This document shows, one piece after another, positions 42,229-51,166 of a stretch of DNA of 64,000 bases. Source of the stretch: Halalkalirubrum salinum (GTDB lineage: Archaea > Halobacteriota > Halobacteria > Halobacteriales > Haloferacaceae); contig NZ_SRSG01000007.1 in NCBI RefSeq assembly GCF_005543295.1, positions 1-64,000 on the forward strand, read 5' to 3'. Positions within the stretch are counted from its first letter, which is position 1; every line of letters starts with the position of its first letter. A model generated the notes under the pieces. It ran no database searches. It had not been told where the DNA came from and saw only the letters and a program-made list of their open reading frames with translations. Made by a program: the position numbers and the translations under genes.

Positions 42229-44712
42229 ATGACGACCGCAGCCGATCACTCGCACTCTCTCCGGCTGTCAGTTCCCGACATGGACTGTGGCTCCTGTGCG
42301 GCGAAAATCGAGCGTGGACTCGCAGAGGCCCCCGGCGTGTTGTCGATCCGACCGCAGGTCACCGCGGGGACGCTCGTCGTGGAGTACGATCCCGAGTTGA
42401 TTGACGAATCCACAATTGAGGCGCTGGTCGAAGACACCGGCTACGCCGTCGAATCGACCCAGACTGAGCGATTCTCTGTACCGGAGATGGACTGTGCGTC
42501 CTGTGCTGGCAAGGTCGAGTCGGCACTCTCTACCAAATCGGGGGTTCGATCGATCGACACCCGGCCGACGAGCGGCGTCGTCGTTGTCGAGTACGACAGC
42601 ACCGAGACGACCACCGGCGGGCTGATCGCAGCGATCGAGGGCGCTGGCTATGCAGTTGAACAGGGTGAGGCCGACGACAGCGAGTCAATCTTCCGAACTC
42701 GACGGGCGTACACGACGGCGATCGGCGCTATCATGCTCGCAACCGGGGTATTCTTCGAGTGGATCGTCCCTTCACTCAACGTGGTCTTCGCCGAGGTGTG
42801 GCTGTGGACGATCGCGCCTGACTGGATCGCGTACACCCTCGGCGCGCTCGTCGCCGGGACAGCAATCCTCCGGAACGGCTACTACTCCGCGCGGACCCGC
42901 CAACTCGACATCGACCTGTTGATGAGCGCGGGCATCCTCGGCGCGTTTGCCGTCGGGCTGCCGTTCGAGGCAGCGACGCTTGCGACGCTGTACAGCGTTG
43001 CGGAGCTGTTAGAGCGGTACTCGATCGATCGTGCGCGCAACTCCCTTGAGGAACTGATCGAACTCTCCCCGGACACTGCAACTGTCGGGCGTGACGGCGA
43101 GGAAGTCACCGTCCCGGTCGAAGAGATTGAAGTCGGTGAGACCGTGCTCGTCCGGCCCGGCGAGACAGTCCCGATCGACGGCCGAGTGATCGAGGGTCAC
43201 AGTGCGCTCGACGAGTCGGCAGTGACCGGCGAGAGTGTGCCTGTCGACAAAACACTGGGCGACGAGGTGTACGCCGGGAGCCAGAACACCTCGGGGTATA
43301 TCGAGATCGAAACGACCGCGCTGGCCGGCGAGTCGACGCTTGCGACGGTGATCGATCTCGTCGCCGACGCCGAGGCCGAAAAGACCGAACGCGAGCGGTT
43401 TGTCGACCGCTTTGCCGCGATCTATACGCCGATTATCGTTGTCGGGGCGCTTGTGACGATCATCGTTCCGCCGGTCGTCTTCGGCGCACCCTTTACCGAG
43501 TGGTTCGTCCGCGGGCTCACGCTCTTGGTCATCGCCTGTCCGTGTGCGTTCGTCATCTCGACACCTGTCAGCGTCGTCTCTGGGCTGACGAGCGCCGCGC
43601 GAAACGGCGTGTTGATCAAAGGCGGCAGCCACCTCGAATCGATGGGTGAGATCGGCGCGATCGCGGTTGACAAGACGGGCACGCTCACGACTGGCGAACT
43701 CTCAGTCACTGATGTCATCGCGCTCAACGGCAACGACGAGGCAGATGTGCTCTCGTGTGCGGGCGCGATCGAGCGCCGCAGCGAACATCCGATCGCCCAG
43801 GCGATCGTCACCCATGCTGACGAGAACGCGGTCGACACACGAGCGGTCGATGGCTTCGAAGCGCTCCTCGGAGAGGGTGTGAGCGCGACGATTGACGGGG
43901 TTCGCCACTACGCCGGCAAGCCAGCGCTGTTTAGCGAACTCGGATTCGATCTCGAACATGCTCACCTCCGTACTGACGGCGGAATGGCGACCGCCACGCC
44001 GATCGCCGATGAGGCGGCAGACTGTGAGCACGGCTCGTACCTTGATTTACACAACGAGACGATCCCCCGGCTCCAGCGAGCGGGCAAGACTGTCATCCTC
44101 GTCGGGACTGACGAAGAGATCGAAGGCGTGATCGCGGTCGCCGACACGGTCCGTCCGGAAGCACGCGAGGCAATCGAGCAACTCAAATCCCTCGGCGTCG
44201 GGCGGATCGTCATGCTGACCGGCGACAACGAGCGAACGGCGCAGGCGATCGCCGAGACGGTCGGAATCGAGGAGGTCCACGCCGGCCTGTTGCCCGAGGA
44301 GAAACTCGAACAGGTCCGGGAGTTGGATCGAACGACCGACGGCGGGGTCGCGATGGTCGGCGACGGCATCAACGATGCGCCGGCGCTTGCGACCGCGTCG
44401 GTCGGGATCGCAATGGGTGCGGCCGGAACCGACACCGCGATCGAGACTGCCGACATCGCGCTCATGGCCGACAACCTCTCGCGGCTGCCGTACCTGTACG
44501 ACCTCTCGCGGACCGCCAACGGCGTCATCAAACAGAACATCGGTGCGAGCCTCGCGGTGAAGGCAGTGCTCGCGATCGGTGCGCCGTTGGGATACGTTTC
44601 AGTGATCGTCGCGATCGTCGTCGGCGACATGGGCATGAGTCTCGCGGTCACGTCGAACGCGATGCGGCTCGCGGGGATCGAACCAGACGAGAGCGAACCC
44701 AGACAGGAGTAG
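42229..44712 (+). CDS. heavy-metal P1B-type ATPase (CPC type)
   Basis: An 827-residue metal pump. Two N-terminal HMA domains each carry MDCGSCAAKIE (22-32) and MDCASCAGKVE (88-98), i.e. M-D-C-x-x-C. Core motifs are TGES in AVTGESVPVDK, the transport motif CPC in VIACPCAFVIS, the phosphorylation site DKTGTLTTGE, HP locus SEHPIAQAI and hinge GDGINDAPALATA. CPC with two HMA domains fits copper/silver or zinc/cadmium/lead export. Ion selectivity cannot be fixed, although downstream MgtE-type genes make a metal-homeostasis block. An internal Cys/His insert (ADEAADCEHGSYLDLH) may be an extra metal site. Inner-membrane location, eight TM helices. Confidence 0.93.
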   Translation: MTTAADHSHSLRLSVPDMDCGSCAAKIERGLAEAPGVLSIRPQVTAGTLVVEYDPELIDESTIEALVEDTGYAVESTQTERFSVPEMDCASCAGKVESALSTKSGVRSIDTRPTSGVVVVEYDSTETTTGGLIAAIEGAGYAVEQGEADDSESIFRTRRAYTTAIGAIMLATGVFFEWIVPSLNVVFAEVWLWTIAPDWIAYTLGALVAGTAILRNGYYSARTRQLDIDLLMSAGILGAFAVGLPFEAATLATLYSVAELLERYSIDRARNSLEELIELSPDTATVGRDGEEVTVPVEEIEVGETVLVRPGETVPIDGRVIEGHSALDESAVTGESVPVDKTLGDEVYAGSQNTSGYIEIETTALAGESTLATVIDLVADAEAEKTERERFVDRFAAIYTPIIVVGALVTIIVPPVVFGAPFTEWFVRGLTLLVIACPCAFVISTPVSVVSGLTSAARNGVLIKGGSHLESMGEIGAIAVDKTGTLTTGELSVTDVIALNGNDEADVLSCAGAIERRSEHPIAQAIVTHADENAVDTRAVDGFEALLGEGVSATIDGVRHYAGKPALFSELGFDLEHAHLRTDGGMATATPIADEAADCEHGSYLDLHNETIPRLQRAGKTVILVGTDEEIEGVIAVADTVRPEAREAIEQLKSLGVGRIVMLTGDNERTAQAIAETVGIEEVHAGLLPEEKLEQVRELDRTTDGGVAMVGDGINDAPALATASVGIAMGAAGTDTAIETADIALMADNLSRLPYLYDLSRTANGVIKQNIGASLAVKAVLAIGAPLGYVSVIVAIVVGDMGMSLAVTSNAMRLAGIEPDESEPRQE

Positions 44713-44725
44713 TCGTCTCGGCAGA

Positions 44726-44799
44726 TCACAGAACGATCGAGACGAAGGGGGTCACAGGACGATCAGGACAACTGAGTGGATTACAGAACGATCGAGACA
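44726..44799. repeat. three imperfect repeats of the MgtE gene end
   Basis: TCACAGAACGATCGAGAC (44726), TCACAGGACGATCAGGAC (44752) and TTACAGAACGATCGAGAC (44781) recur at 26-29 bp spacing. The last is the actual stop codon and final VSIVL codons of the minus-strand MgtE gene. The other two would each encode V-(S/L)-I-V-L-stop, so they are decayed tandem copies of the gene's 3' end. Confidence 0.7.
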
Positions 44800-45449
44800 A
44801 CTCCAAAGAGAATCAATACACCGGTGATATCAGCGATATTGGTCACCACCGGAATCGTCGTGTCGTCTGGGTTGTACCCCAGTCGGTAGGAGCTGTACAC
44901 GGACACGAGGCTAAGTACGACGACGAACGCACACAGCAACATCCCGCTGACGAGCGAGATCGTCATCACCTCAACCAGGGAGAGTGTCCCGCCGAGGACC
45001 CTACCGATCGCCCACGCGGCGACACCGACAAGCGTGAAAACGGTGAATCCGAGGCCGAAGATCGCCAGCGAGTTCGATTGCACGTTATCGTTTCGCGGAG
45101 AGAACTCGAACGTCCCGAGGTGCAACTGTGTCGACAGCCGTGAACACATAATAGAGCCGAGGTTTCCGGCGGTGCCGATCTGGACGGGAACGAGGATCAA
45201 AAGCGACGGCGTCTCCAGCAGAATATCCTCGAATGATTCGAGCACCGATCCCGAGAGCATCTGCAGGATCGACAGTCCGGCCAAAAGCGGCACCATCGTC
45301 ACGACCATCCGACGGATACTCCACTCGTCTTCAAGCTGGTCCATCAGGCTCTCGGGCTCATCGTCGGGATCGGCGAACAGCTCGTCGTAGAAGTCTTGGA
45401 CCGTATCGCTCATCCCACCGAGATTTTCACCAGCGTCGATGTCGGTCAT
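44781..45449 (-). CDS. MgtE-type (SLC41-like) magnesium transporter half 2
   Basis: A 222-residue membrane protein. Residues 1-45 are acidic and cytosolic (DDEPESLMDQLEDEW). The MgtE membrane domain follows: MVPLLAGLSILQMLSGSVLE, TPSLLILVPVQIGTAGNLGS (P-x-x-x-GTAGN pore-type motif), MCSRLSTQLHLG, and a final NIADITGVLILFGVVSIVL (D-x-x-G-x-L). It has five TM helices, as in a single MgtE membrane half, without N-terminal or CBS domains. The ATG overlaps the stop of the upstream half (45446-45449), so both are made together and probably pair. Confidence 0.87.
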   Translation of the reverse strand: MTDIDAGENLGGMSDTVQDFYDELFADPDDEPESLMDQLEDEWSIRRMVVTMVPLLAGLSILQMLSGSVLESFEDILLETPSLLILVPVQIGTAGNLGSIMCSRLSTQLHLGTFEFSPRNDNVQSNSLAIFGLGFTVFTLVGVAAWAIGRVLGGTLSLVEVMTISLVSGMLLCAFVVVLSLVSVYSSYRLGYNPDDTTIPVVTNIADITGVLILFGVVSIVL

Positions 45450-46018
45450 ACGACGAGCCCCACGACGTAGATCGCAATTAACAGGAAAACGACACCAAAC
45501 ACGTCACCGAGGGTGGTGACGATCGGCCCGACGAGGTTGTCGGGGTCGATCCCGCGACGGTAGCCCAAAAACACGACCGTCACGAGCACGGAGAGCATCA
45601 CGATCGCCGACAGAAACCCCGCGATGAGCATGATCCCGGCCAGTTCGAGGAGGCTCCCGTTTCGGCCGAGAAGCGACACGACGACGAAGGCGACGATCGC
45701 GATGAACAGCGAGACGATCATGCCGTTGATGAACGAGGCGATGACGGCGTTCGACAGCCGCTTATCCAGTTCGAACCGCGGTTCGATCACACCCTGGTGG
45801 AGTCCGCTTGAGATCCGCGCACCGAGCGAGCCGTACACCCCGCCGCGAGTCGCGAGGAACGCGGGCAGTAACACAAGGATGCCGGGCACCTCCTCGATGC
45901 CGCTGCGCATCGTCTCGCTGCCCAGTACCGTCCCGGAAAACAGCCCGGCGACGAGACTCACGAGGATGACCGGAAGCGCCTGCCGGTAGATGGTGAGCGC
46001 CGAGCTCCGTCCGCTCAT
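45446..46018 (-). CDS. MgtE-type (SLC41-like) magnesium transporter half 1
   Basis: A 190-residue membrane protein from the ATG at 46018 (MSGRSSALTIYRQALPVILV). It contains VPGILVLLPAFLATRGGVYG (P-A-F-x-A-T-R-G-G pore-type), ARISSGLHQGVIEPRFELDK and GPIVTTLGDVFGVVFLLIAI (T-x-x-D-x-x-G). It is one half of a divided MgtE-like divalent cation channel. Translation is coupled to the second half by a 4-bp ATGA overlap. Likely to transport Mg2+ or related ions across the cell membrane. Confidence 0.87.
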   Translation of the reverse strand: MSGRSSALTIYRQALPVILVSLVAGLFSGTVLGSETMRSGIEEVPGILVLLPAFLATRGGVYGSLGARISSGLHQGVIEPRFELDKRLSNAVIASFINGMIVSLFIAIVAFVVVSLLGRNGSLLELAGIMLIAGFLSAIVMLSVLVTVVFLGYRRGIDPDNLVGPIVTTLGDVFGVVFLLIAIYVVGLVV

Positions 46019-46137
46019 ACACGGTGATGACTGCCAACCCGAATAAAGCCTGATGTCTCCGATCGCTGCCATCCAGCCCTACCAACAACAGTGTTTCGTC
46101 GCCGGCTATTTACTGAAACGCGTCGTAGCTGGCGGTG

Positions 46138-47082
46138 ATGGTCCCCGCCCCCTCTACAGACGCTTCGACGCCGTCGGCAGAGGACGACTCGACACTCGCG
46201 TCTGACCCGCTGCCTGCTTCAACTGTCTCGTGGGCAGTTCCCACGTTTCCACGGCTTGCCCGGACGATCGACGCGCTGTACGCCGGAAGCAAACTGCTCG
46301 CAGTCATATTCGTTTTGACGGTGGCTGCGATCGCGGCCTGGGGCGGAATTGCGGGCGGCGGCGCAGCGATCGCGTTCGTCGTCGGCTATCGGCTATTGCT
46401 CGCGATGTTGGTGATCGGTGTTCCAATTGCCGTCGCTGCAGGCGCAAAGCGAGGCCGATTGCTCCGAGATATTGGGCTCTCAGACCTCCTCCGGGCTGGA
46501 CTGCCGATCGGCTCAGCCAGCGAGGCAGTCGTGGCAACGGTGAGCGCAATAGGCGTGGGAGCAGTGGTGATCGCCGCGGCACAGCATCCAGTTGGGTGGG
46601 TACTTGCCATGGCCGGAATTTCCCTTGTATTCGTGTCGCTGTCGTCAGGTCGTGGCGGAACCGCGCGAATCGATCCGAGCGATCGCGAGTATTACCGCGA
46701 ATACGACGAACCGGATCGCCTCGGTGAGTCGGCCCGATCGTTCACATTGTCGGGACTGCGGACGGTGCGGGTGGTGACGATCGGCTCGGTCGCGCTCATT
46801 TCGCTCTCGGGCGGACAGGCTGGGTTGAGCGGCCCGGGCCTGCTCATCGCCCCCGCAGACAAGCGGGCGGAGATCGTCGAGACACTAGAGGCGATCGCGG
46901 CTGCGGAAGCCGACAGCGCAAACAGCCGGTGGCTCCGTGGCGTGGGCGTGGCGCTTATTATGGGATCAATCGGACTCCCGATCGTCGCGTTTGCCCTCGG
47001 TGCGTCCGGCGATCTGGTAGCGATCCTGGGGGTATTGGCCACGTTCGGTGTCTTGCTCGGGCTAGTGATCGCAGTGTACTGA
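46138..47082 (+). CDS. membrane protein of unknown function, 314 aa
   Basis: Starts MVPAPSTDASTPSAEDDSTL with a Ser/Thr/Pro-rich N-terminus (1-45). It is followed by about seven hydrophobic helices (LLAVIFVLTVAAIAAWGGIA, LLLAMLVIGVPIAVAAGAKR, AVVATVSAIGVGAVVIAA, GWVLAMAGISLVFVSLSSG, and three near the end). A cytosolic loop GRGGTARIDPSDREYYREYD precedes VVTIGSVALISLSGGQAGLS. No family recognised. It is divergent from the MgtE pair. Confidence 0.65.
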   Translation: MVPAPSTDASTPSAEDDSTLASDPLPASTVSWAVPTFPRLARTIDALYAGSKLLAVIFVLTVAAIAAWGGIAGGGAAIAFVVGYRLLLAMLVIGVPIAVAAGAKRGRLLRDIGLSDLLRAGLPIGSASEAVVATVSAIGVGAVVIAAAQHPVGWVLAMAGISLVFVSLSSGRGGTARIDPSDREYYREYDEPDRLGESARSFTLSGLRTVRVVTIGSVALISLSGGQAGLSGPGLLIAPADKRAEIVETLEAIAAAEADSANSRWLRGVGVALIMGSIGLPIVAFALGASGDLVAILGVLATFGVLLGLVIAVY

Positions 47083-47128
47083 CCGCAGAGAGCGTGCGAC
47101 TCAACCGTCTCGAACCCGTAGTCTTGTT

Positions 47129-47422
47129 GTGGACTACGAACAGCTCGATCGGGCGTTGAATGATCGCTTTGGCGGGACGGCTCCGGAGCGAAAGGTACTG
47201 TGCAGGGAAATCCGCGATCTTGTTGACGCAGGAATCGCTGCAGACGATCGTGGCGTGGAACTGACTGTTGAGGAGATCCTCACACACCTCTCGGATGCCC
47301 CCGAGGGGACAGATCTGATCGAGAAGTGGAACTGGTGGATGGGCGCGCTGGATATCGCCTACGGCGGCTACGAGCGGTTCACGATCCAATTCGTCTCAGA
47401 AGAAAACGACATCTATCGTTGA
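47129..47422 (+). CDS. hypothetical acidic protein, 97 aa
   Basis: GTG start at 47129 (VDYEQLDRALNDRFGGTAPE) and end FTIQFVSEENDIYR. It is predicted helical, with a Trp-rich EKWNWWMGALDIAYGGYERF block. No TM segment, one Cys. Not recognised, but the frame quality and halophilic acid content support a real gene. It lies 46 bp after the 314-aa membrane protein on the same strand, so it is probably in the same transcript. Confidence 0.55.
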   Translation: MDYEQLDRALNDRFGGTAPERKVLCREIRDLVDAGIAADDRGVELTVEEILTHLSDAPEGTDLIEKWNWWMGALDIAYGGYERFTIQFVSEENDIYR

Positions 47423-47460
47423 GTCACGGAGCACCGCTGAATCGCTGGGTTGTGTCGGGA

Positions 47461-48054
47461 TCACTGATTGAGCATCGGCGGTTCCTCGAGGCCGCCGAGG
47501 CGCATCCGTCGGCCGACGATCTGGTGGATGATCGCCGAGACAGCGAAGCTGACCGAAATGAACGCGAAGATACTGTACGGCGAGAGCGATTCGAACCACG
47601 GCACGTCGACGGCGTACGCGAGGACGATCGCGCCGATGAGCACTGAGAGCCCGAGATAGTAGTACGCCCAGGGGATTTCACGGCCGCGGATAATTTCGAC
47701 ATAGACATCAATCTCTTCGAGTAGCGGCGTGGGCTTGACGAGACTTTTTTCCTCGTCGATCTCAACGACGCCTTTTGATTCCAACAGTGGCAGGTGCGAT
47801 CGCTGAAGCGTCGTGTGAACGCTTCTGCGGCAGTCGTAATCAACGTCTTCGAGTGGGATTTCCTCCTCCCAGGCGGCGATGAGCGTCGATAAATCCTTGA
47901 TCGTCAGCGGCTCCTCAGCGCGTTTGAGCGCGTGGATGGTGTAGCGCCGTCGGGTGTTTCTGAGAATTTCGAACACCTCCTGCTTGGAGAGGTCGATCGG
48001 GGTCGAGTGGCCGTGCGTTGTCGGACTGGCTGAGAGCATATTTGATGCGGGCAT
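47461..48054 (-). CDS. DUF7344-like winged-helix protein with two TM helices
   Basis: About 197 residues from the ATG at 48054 (MPASNMLSASPTTHGHST); an ATG at 48036 is also possible. Residues 20-110 form a winged helix: SKQEVFEILRNTRRRYTIHA (N-x-R-R-R), RAEEPLTIKDLSTLIAAWEE and SVHTTLQRSHLPLLESKGVV. Two TM helices follow (AYYYLGLSVLIGAIVLAYAV, SIFAFISVSFAVSAIIHQIV). This matches haloarchaeal membrane-tethered DUF7344-type regulators. It marks the left edge of the second accessory patch. Confidence 0.75.
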   Translation of the reverse strand: MPASNMLSASPTTHGHSTPIDLSKQEVFEILRNTRRRYTIHALKRAEEPLTIKDLSTLIAAWEEEIPLEDVDYDCRRSVHTTLQRSHLPLLESKGVVEIDEEKSLVKPTPLLEEIDVYVEIIRGREIPWAYYYLGLSVLIGAIVLAYAVDVPWFESLSPYSIFAFISVSFAVSAIIHQIVGRRMRLGGLEEPPMLNQ

Positions 48055-48119
48055 GTGTGGGCGTGCGTGTCGCTGGAACGCGTTGTGGCGGGGTCTGGTC
48101 CCCACCAGAGGTACTGTGC

Positions 48120-48871
48120 TGTCAGGCTAGAGGAAATAATTGCTTATAAACTAGTGGGATAATTGAACTTTAATATCCGGAATCATGACAGGAGATGGCA
48201 TATCCTGAAGGCGTGTCAACGAGCACGTGAACGTACTGTTGAGATTCAAGCGGGTGTTAGCCCGCGATCTTTGGTTGGGACCTCAGCCGTTGATGGGCTT
48301 GACAACGACCACCTGAAGCGCGGACATCGGGCGTTGAATGCGATCAGCGGGTGGCTGAAGGATCGATCGGCATGCTTGTTGGACTACCGTCGTGTCGCTG
48401 TGGATTGTCAACGCGAGGGTTCCGATTCGTCAATATGAGACACCAATATACGTATAGTAGTAGTTTGGAATATGACCCAGATTTATATACAAATCCGACT
48501 GAGTATGGTCTGGAACGGTATTATACGCGTTCCGAACGGAATACAGACAACCAAATTGCCAACAACTGACAATAATATACCTCCCCATCATGAGGTGAGG
48601 GCTGAGCAAGACAGGGCATGTATGGGTGGGTTCGATTGTACACGAAGGTACTACGACCGTGAAGTGACGCAAATTCTGAGTCCGTTTGTGGGGCGTATTG
48701 AATCGTAATAAGACAGTGGAATACACTGTTTCACGGCTCGCTTGGTGGTATAGACGACACATGTCTGAATAATTTTACGGAACTAGGAACCCGCCCGCAC
48801 GGCAAGAGTGATTAGCGTAAGATTTGCCCACCTGGGAGGAACGTATTAATCCAGTCAACGGCGAAGCTCAG
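48120..48871. other. AT-rich accessory stretch without a recognised gene
   Basis: An open plus frame at 48163-48438 (includes RARERTVEIQAGVSPRSLVG) is not assignable and lacks a convincing start. The rest (48440-48870) is AT-rich with no support for coding. It may be decayed mobile DNA continuous with the IS630 remnant at 48872. Confidence 0.4.
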
Positions 48872-49093
48872 TCAACGCCTCAACCGCAGGAAAGTCTCAG
48901 TGAGAAACTCTCTGAAGTGATCTTTGTCCTCGAAGCTCACTGGTGAAATCTTACGCTTGAAATCCATCCACAGCTGTTCGATCGCGTTCGATCTCAGCGA
49001 ATATGGTGGAATAAAGACGAAGATGAGCGGCTCTTCTTCGATTGCTGGGTAGTCTTCGCCATTCTCGGCCGAGTGCATCCAGACGACGGTCAT
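48872..49093 (-). pseudogene. IS630-family transposase C-terminal remnant
   Basis: A 73-codon minus frame reads FVFIPPYSLRSNAIEQLWMD then FKRKISPVSFEDKDHFREFL. It matches the C-terminal DDE_3 signature of IS630-type transposases (PPYSPxLNPIExxW, with the catalytic Glu in NAIEQLW). The first two catalytic Asp residues and the N-terminal HTH are missing. The fragment abuts a DUF1102 remnant at 49094, so it marks an old insertion or deletion join. Confidence 0.75.
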
Positions 49094-49114
49094 GGCGGGC
49101 GAGTCGTGTTCAAT

Positions 49115-49290
49115 TCATATCTCGGCGGGCTCGCTCCCGTTGTGGACGACGTAGAAGAGGTCGTCTTCGGCCGTGAAGGTGTTCGGTTCACTCCCTCGGC
49201 GTCGGGGTTCGGGTTGTCCTCTGAGACGTCGATGACGAGTTCGCCCTCCTCGTGGAAGTACGCATCGGGTTGTCGCCCGGCTGGAGGGTG
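49115..49290 (-). pseudogene. frameshifted DUF1102-like fragment A
   Basis: One frame gives DAYFHEEGELVIDVSEDNPN then DAEGVN. The next frame continues PNTFTAEDDLFYVVHNGSEP then AEI. Together they parallel the intact protein at 51167-51736 (INDDGELEIEFAEN ... GVNPNAVTLFEDVFAIKNRG then TEPMEI). So this is the middle of a DUF1102-type surface protein broken by a frameshift and cut off by the IS630 remnant. Confidence 0.6.
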
Positions 49291-49499
49291 ACCGCGTCGT
49301 TGAGGGGGGGTCGGTGGACCGTCTACCAGGTAGCACCGGTTGAAGCGATACATAGCAGCACAGTTCCGAGTGAAATCATGGCGAGGAGGGTGCTGGAGCC
49401 GTAACGTATACAAGATTGATCTCGGGTTATATATTAATAAGTAATCATAACACGCGGGGAGCTTGAGAAGTCCCTGAAGAGACAACATGGACACCACCA

Positions 49500-49862
49500 T
49501 GGATGTTAAATGGACGCGGACCCGAACCCATTCTCGATCAATACGAGAGCTACCTCACAACGGCCTGTGGTGGTACATCTCCGAATTGAATTGTTACTGA
49601 ATAGACTGGACATCTAAGCTTTCGACTCGATATGGAATGAGTAGGTGAACTCTCCGGCACCGTGGTTACCAGCGGAACATCGCATTGGAGGGAAATATAA
49701 TTCGATTTATATTAAATTGATATTATTCTATTAGATTATAAAACTGCCAAAGAGACCACTCAGCGAACTACCAACTATCAGGGACTAATTAGAAATCTTC
49801 TATAAAAAGAAATAACACACTTGAGTCGGCTGAAATAGATATACTTATTTGAAAATTCTGGA
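49500..49862. other. AT-rich gap, no gene seen
   Basis: Short stop-broken frames only. It includes an almost pure A/T block at 49698-49745 (ATATAATTCGATTTATATTA). Possible promoter debris. Confidence 0.4.
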
Positions 49863-50135
49863 TCTAATTACTGAACGATTCCGGATCAGCCGCAGTAACA
49901 GAGAACCTTGCTCTGAAGTCGTCTCCAAGTTCTCCTTCAATCGCGTTTACAGCAAATGAAACACCACAGCCTCCCCGGGATCAAGGTTCTTTACTACAAT
50001 CAGATCTTCGTTGGCTACTTCCCCTGAAAACAGGATTGTATCTTCGACTTCTCCGTCATGATGGGCCTCGAAAATCAAATTTGTTCCGTTTGACTGAGAG
50101 CCTTCCCGACCAAGCTCAAATTTGACATTTTTCAC
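49863..50135 (-). pseudogene. frameshifted DUF1102-like fragment B
   Basis: From an ATG at 50135 the frame reads MKNVKFELGREGSQSNGTNL and EDLIVVKNLDPGEAV, then hits a stop. One base over the sequence continues GVSFAVNAIEGELGDDFRAR then FSVTAADPESFSN before TAG. This is the C-terminal half of a DUF1102-type protein, equivalent to the AIKVDT...FGGTVTFAAES end of the 51167 gene. It carries a frameshift near 49960 and lacks the signal peptide. Because it lies at higher coordinates than fragment A on the same strand, A and B are not simply two halves of one gene in order. Confidence 0.55.
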
Positions 50136-50260
50136 ATCATTAGTCTAATTTGTTATGAGGGTAGTTGGATAGCAGTCCCATGCCGAGACGATTTCGTAGC
50201 AGTCTCATAGATCGTTCACTAGTACTGAACTACTGTGTCGCTGGGGAGTCGCGGATCAAC

Positions 50261-50518
50261 GGAATCGACAGATTCCGTGATCCGCACGGATAATAGTTCG
50301 CTACTCCGCCAGCAGTTGGTAATCAAAGAGCTTGAGAACCGATTTCTACGACGCCAGATCACCGCACAAAAACAGGAGATCGAACTGGCGTCCGCGCCGA
50401 TAGCGTGGGTGATCGCGGTCACACAGGTCTTACCGTCGGCGATCGGGTGTCGACCACGACGCCGACTAGGATGCGTTCGTCGACAGGGATGAGACGCGCC
50501 GTGGTCACCTCTGAGTAG
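50261..50518 (+). pseudogene. possible remnant of a proteasome-activating nucleotidase (PAN) N-terminus
   Basis: A plus frame reads RQQLVIKELENRFLRRQITA then QKQEIELASAPIAWVIAV. It is followed after a frameshift by RMRSSTGMRRAVVTSE and a stop at 50516-50518. A leucine-rich coiled coil followed by a beta segment with RSSTG is the layout of the PAN/Rpt N-terminal region. There is no AAA domain. The match is short and by eye only. Confidence 0.3.
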
Positions 50519-50520
50519 CG

Positions 50521-51138
50521 CTATTCTGTCGATTCAGAGCGGATAATGATATCGGCCGCAAGAGAATCGCCGACATCGGCACCGTTCGTGTCTATAACAA
50601 ACGATATACCGAACGCGTCTCCGACATCAAGAGTTGTCTGTACCTCGTATGTTCCATCTTCTGAGAAGCCTGCAGCGCTGATCTCATCCCCGTCGACATC
50701 ATGACTTTGGAATAGGAGGGCCATCCCCTCAGGAATGCTCTGATCGATTGTCAATTCGACGAGCTGATCCTCCGTCGATTGGTTCACGACGAGAAACGCG
50801 GACGTGAACCCTTCACTGCTTGATATCGGCTTCTCCGTGGTTCGAGGATCGAATCCGTCACGTTCGTCTTCTGTTTCTGCGAAGTGACCCAACTGCGTCG
50901 TTGCGCTCGGGTTTAGCCCAGTACCGGTGAGATCTACTTCCAGCTCTCCAGATTCGGACTCTCGGATTCCTTTGATCTGCGTATTAGGAACGAGACCTAG
51001 ATACGCGGAGGAATCCCTCGCCACTCGAACTGACATCGATCGGTCGGCCTCTACCTGACTGAACGCACCACTACCCACCAATAGAGTTGAGGCTGCCGCC
51101 GTCGATCCAACGCCAAGTAATAGTTGTCGTCGGTTCAT
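50521..51138 (-). CDS. DUF1102-like exported protein 2
   Basis: A 205-residue protein with an N-terminal signal of the TasA/SipW-dependent type: MNRRQLLLGVGSTAAASTLL then VGSGAFSQVEADRSMSVRVA. The Arg pair followed by a hydrophobic stretch and GAFSxVEAxR cleavage region matches its neighbour. The mature part is a beta-sandwich-like acidic domain (GELEVDLTGTGLNPSATTQL, DVGDAFGISFVIDTNGADVG) with no Cys. These proteins are thought to be secreted, possibly fibre- or surface-associated. It is paired with the DUF1102 gene at 51167. Confidence 0.75.
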   Translation of the reverse strand: MNRRQLLLGVGSTAAASTLLVGSGAFSQVEADRSMSVRVARDSSAYLGLVPNTQIKGIRESESGELEVDLTGTGLNPSATTQLGHFAETEDERDGFDPRTTEKPISSSEGFTSAFLVVNQSTEDQLVELTIDQSIPEGMALLFQSHDVDGDEISAAGFSEDGTYEVQTTLDVGDAFGISFVIDTNGADVGDSLAADIIIRSESTE

Positions 51139-51166
51139 GTCAAAAATCGGAATTGAGTAGAGCTAC

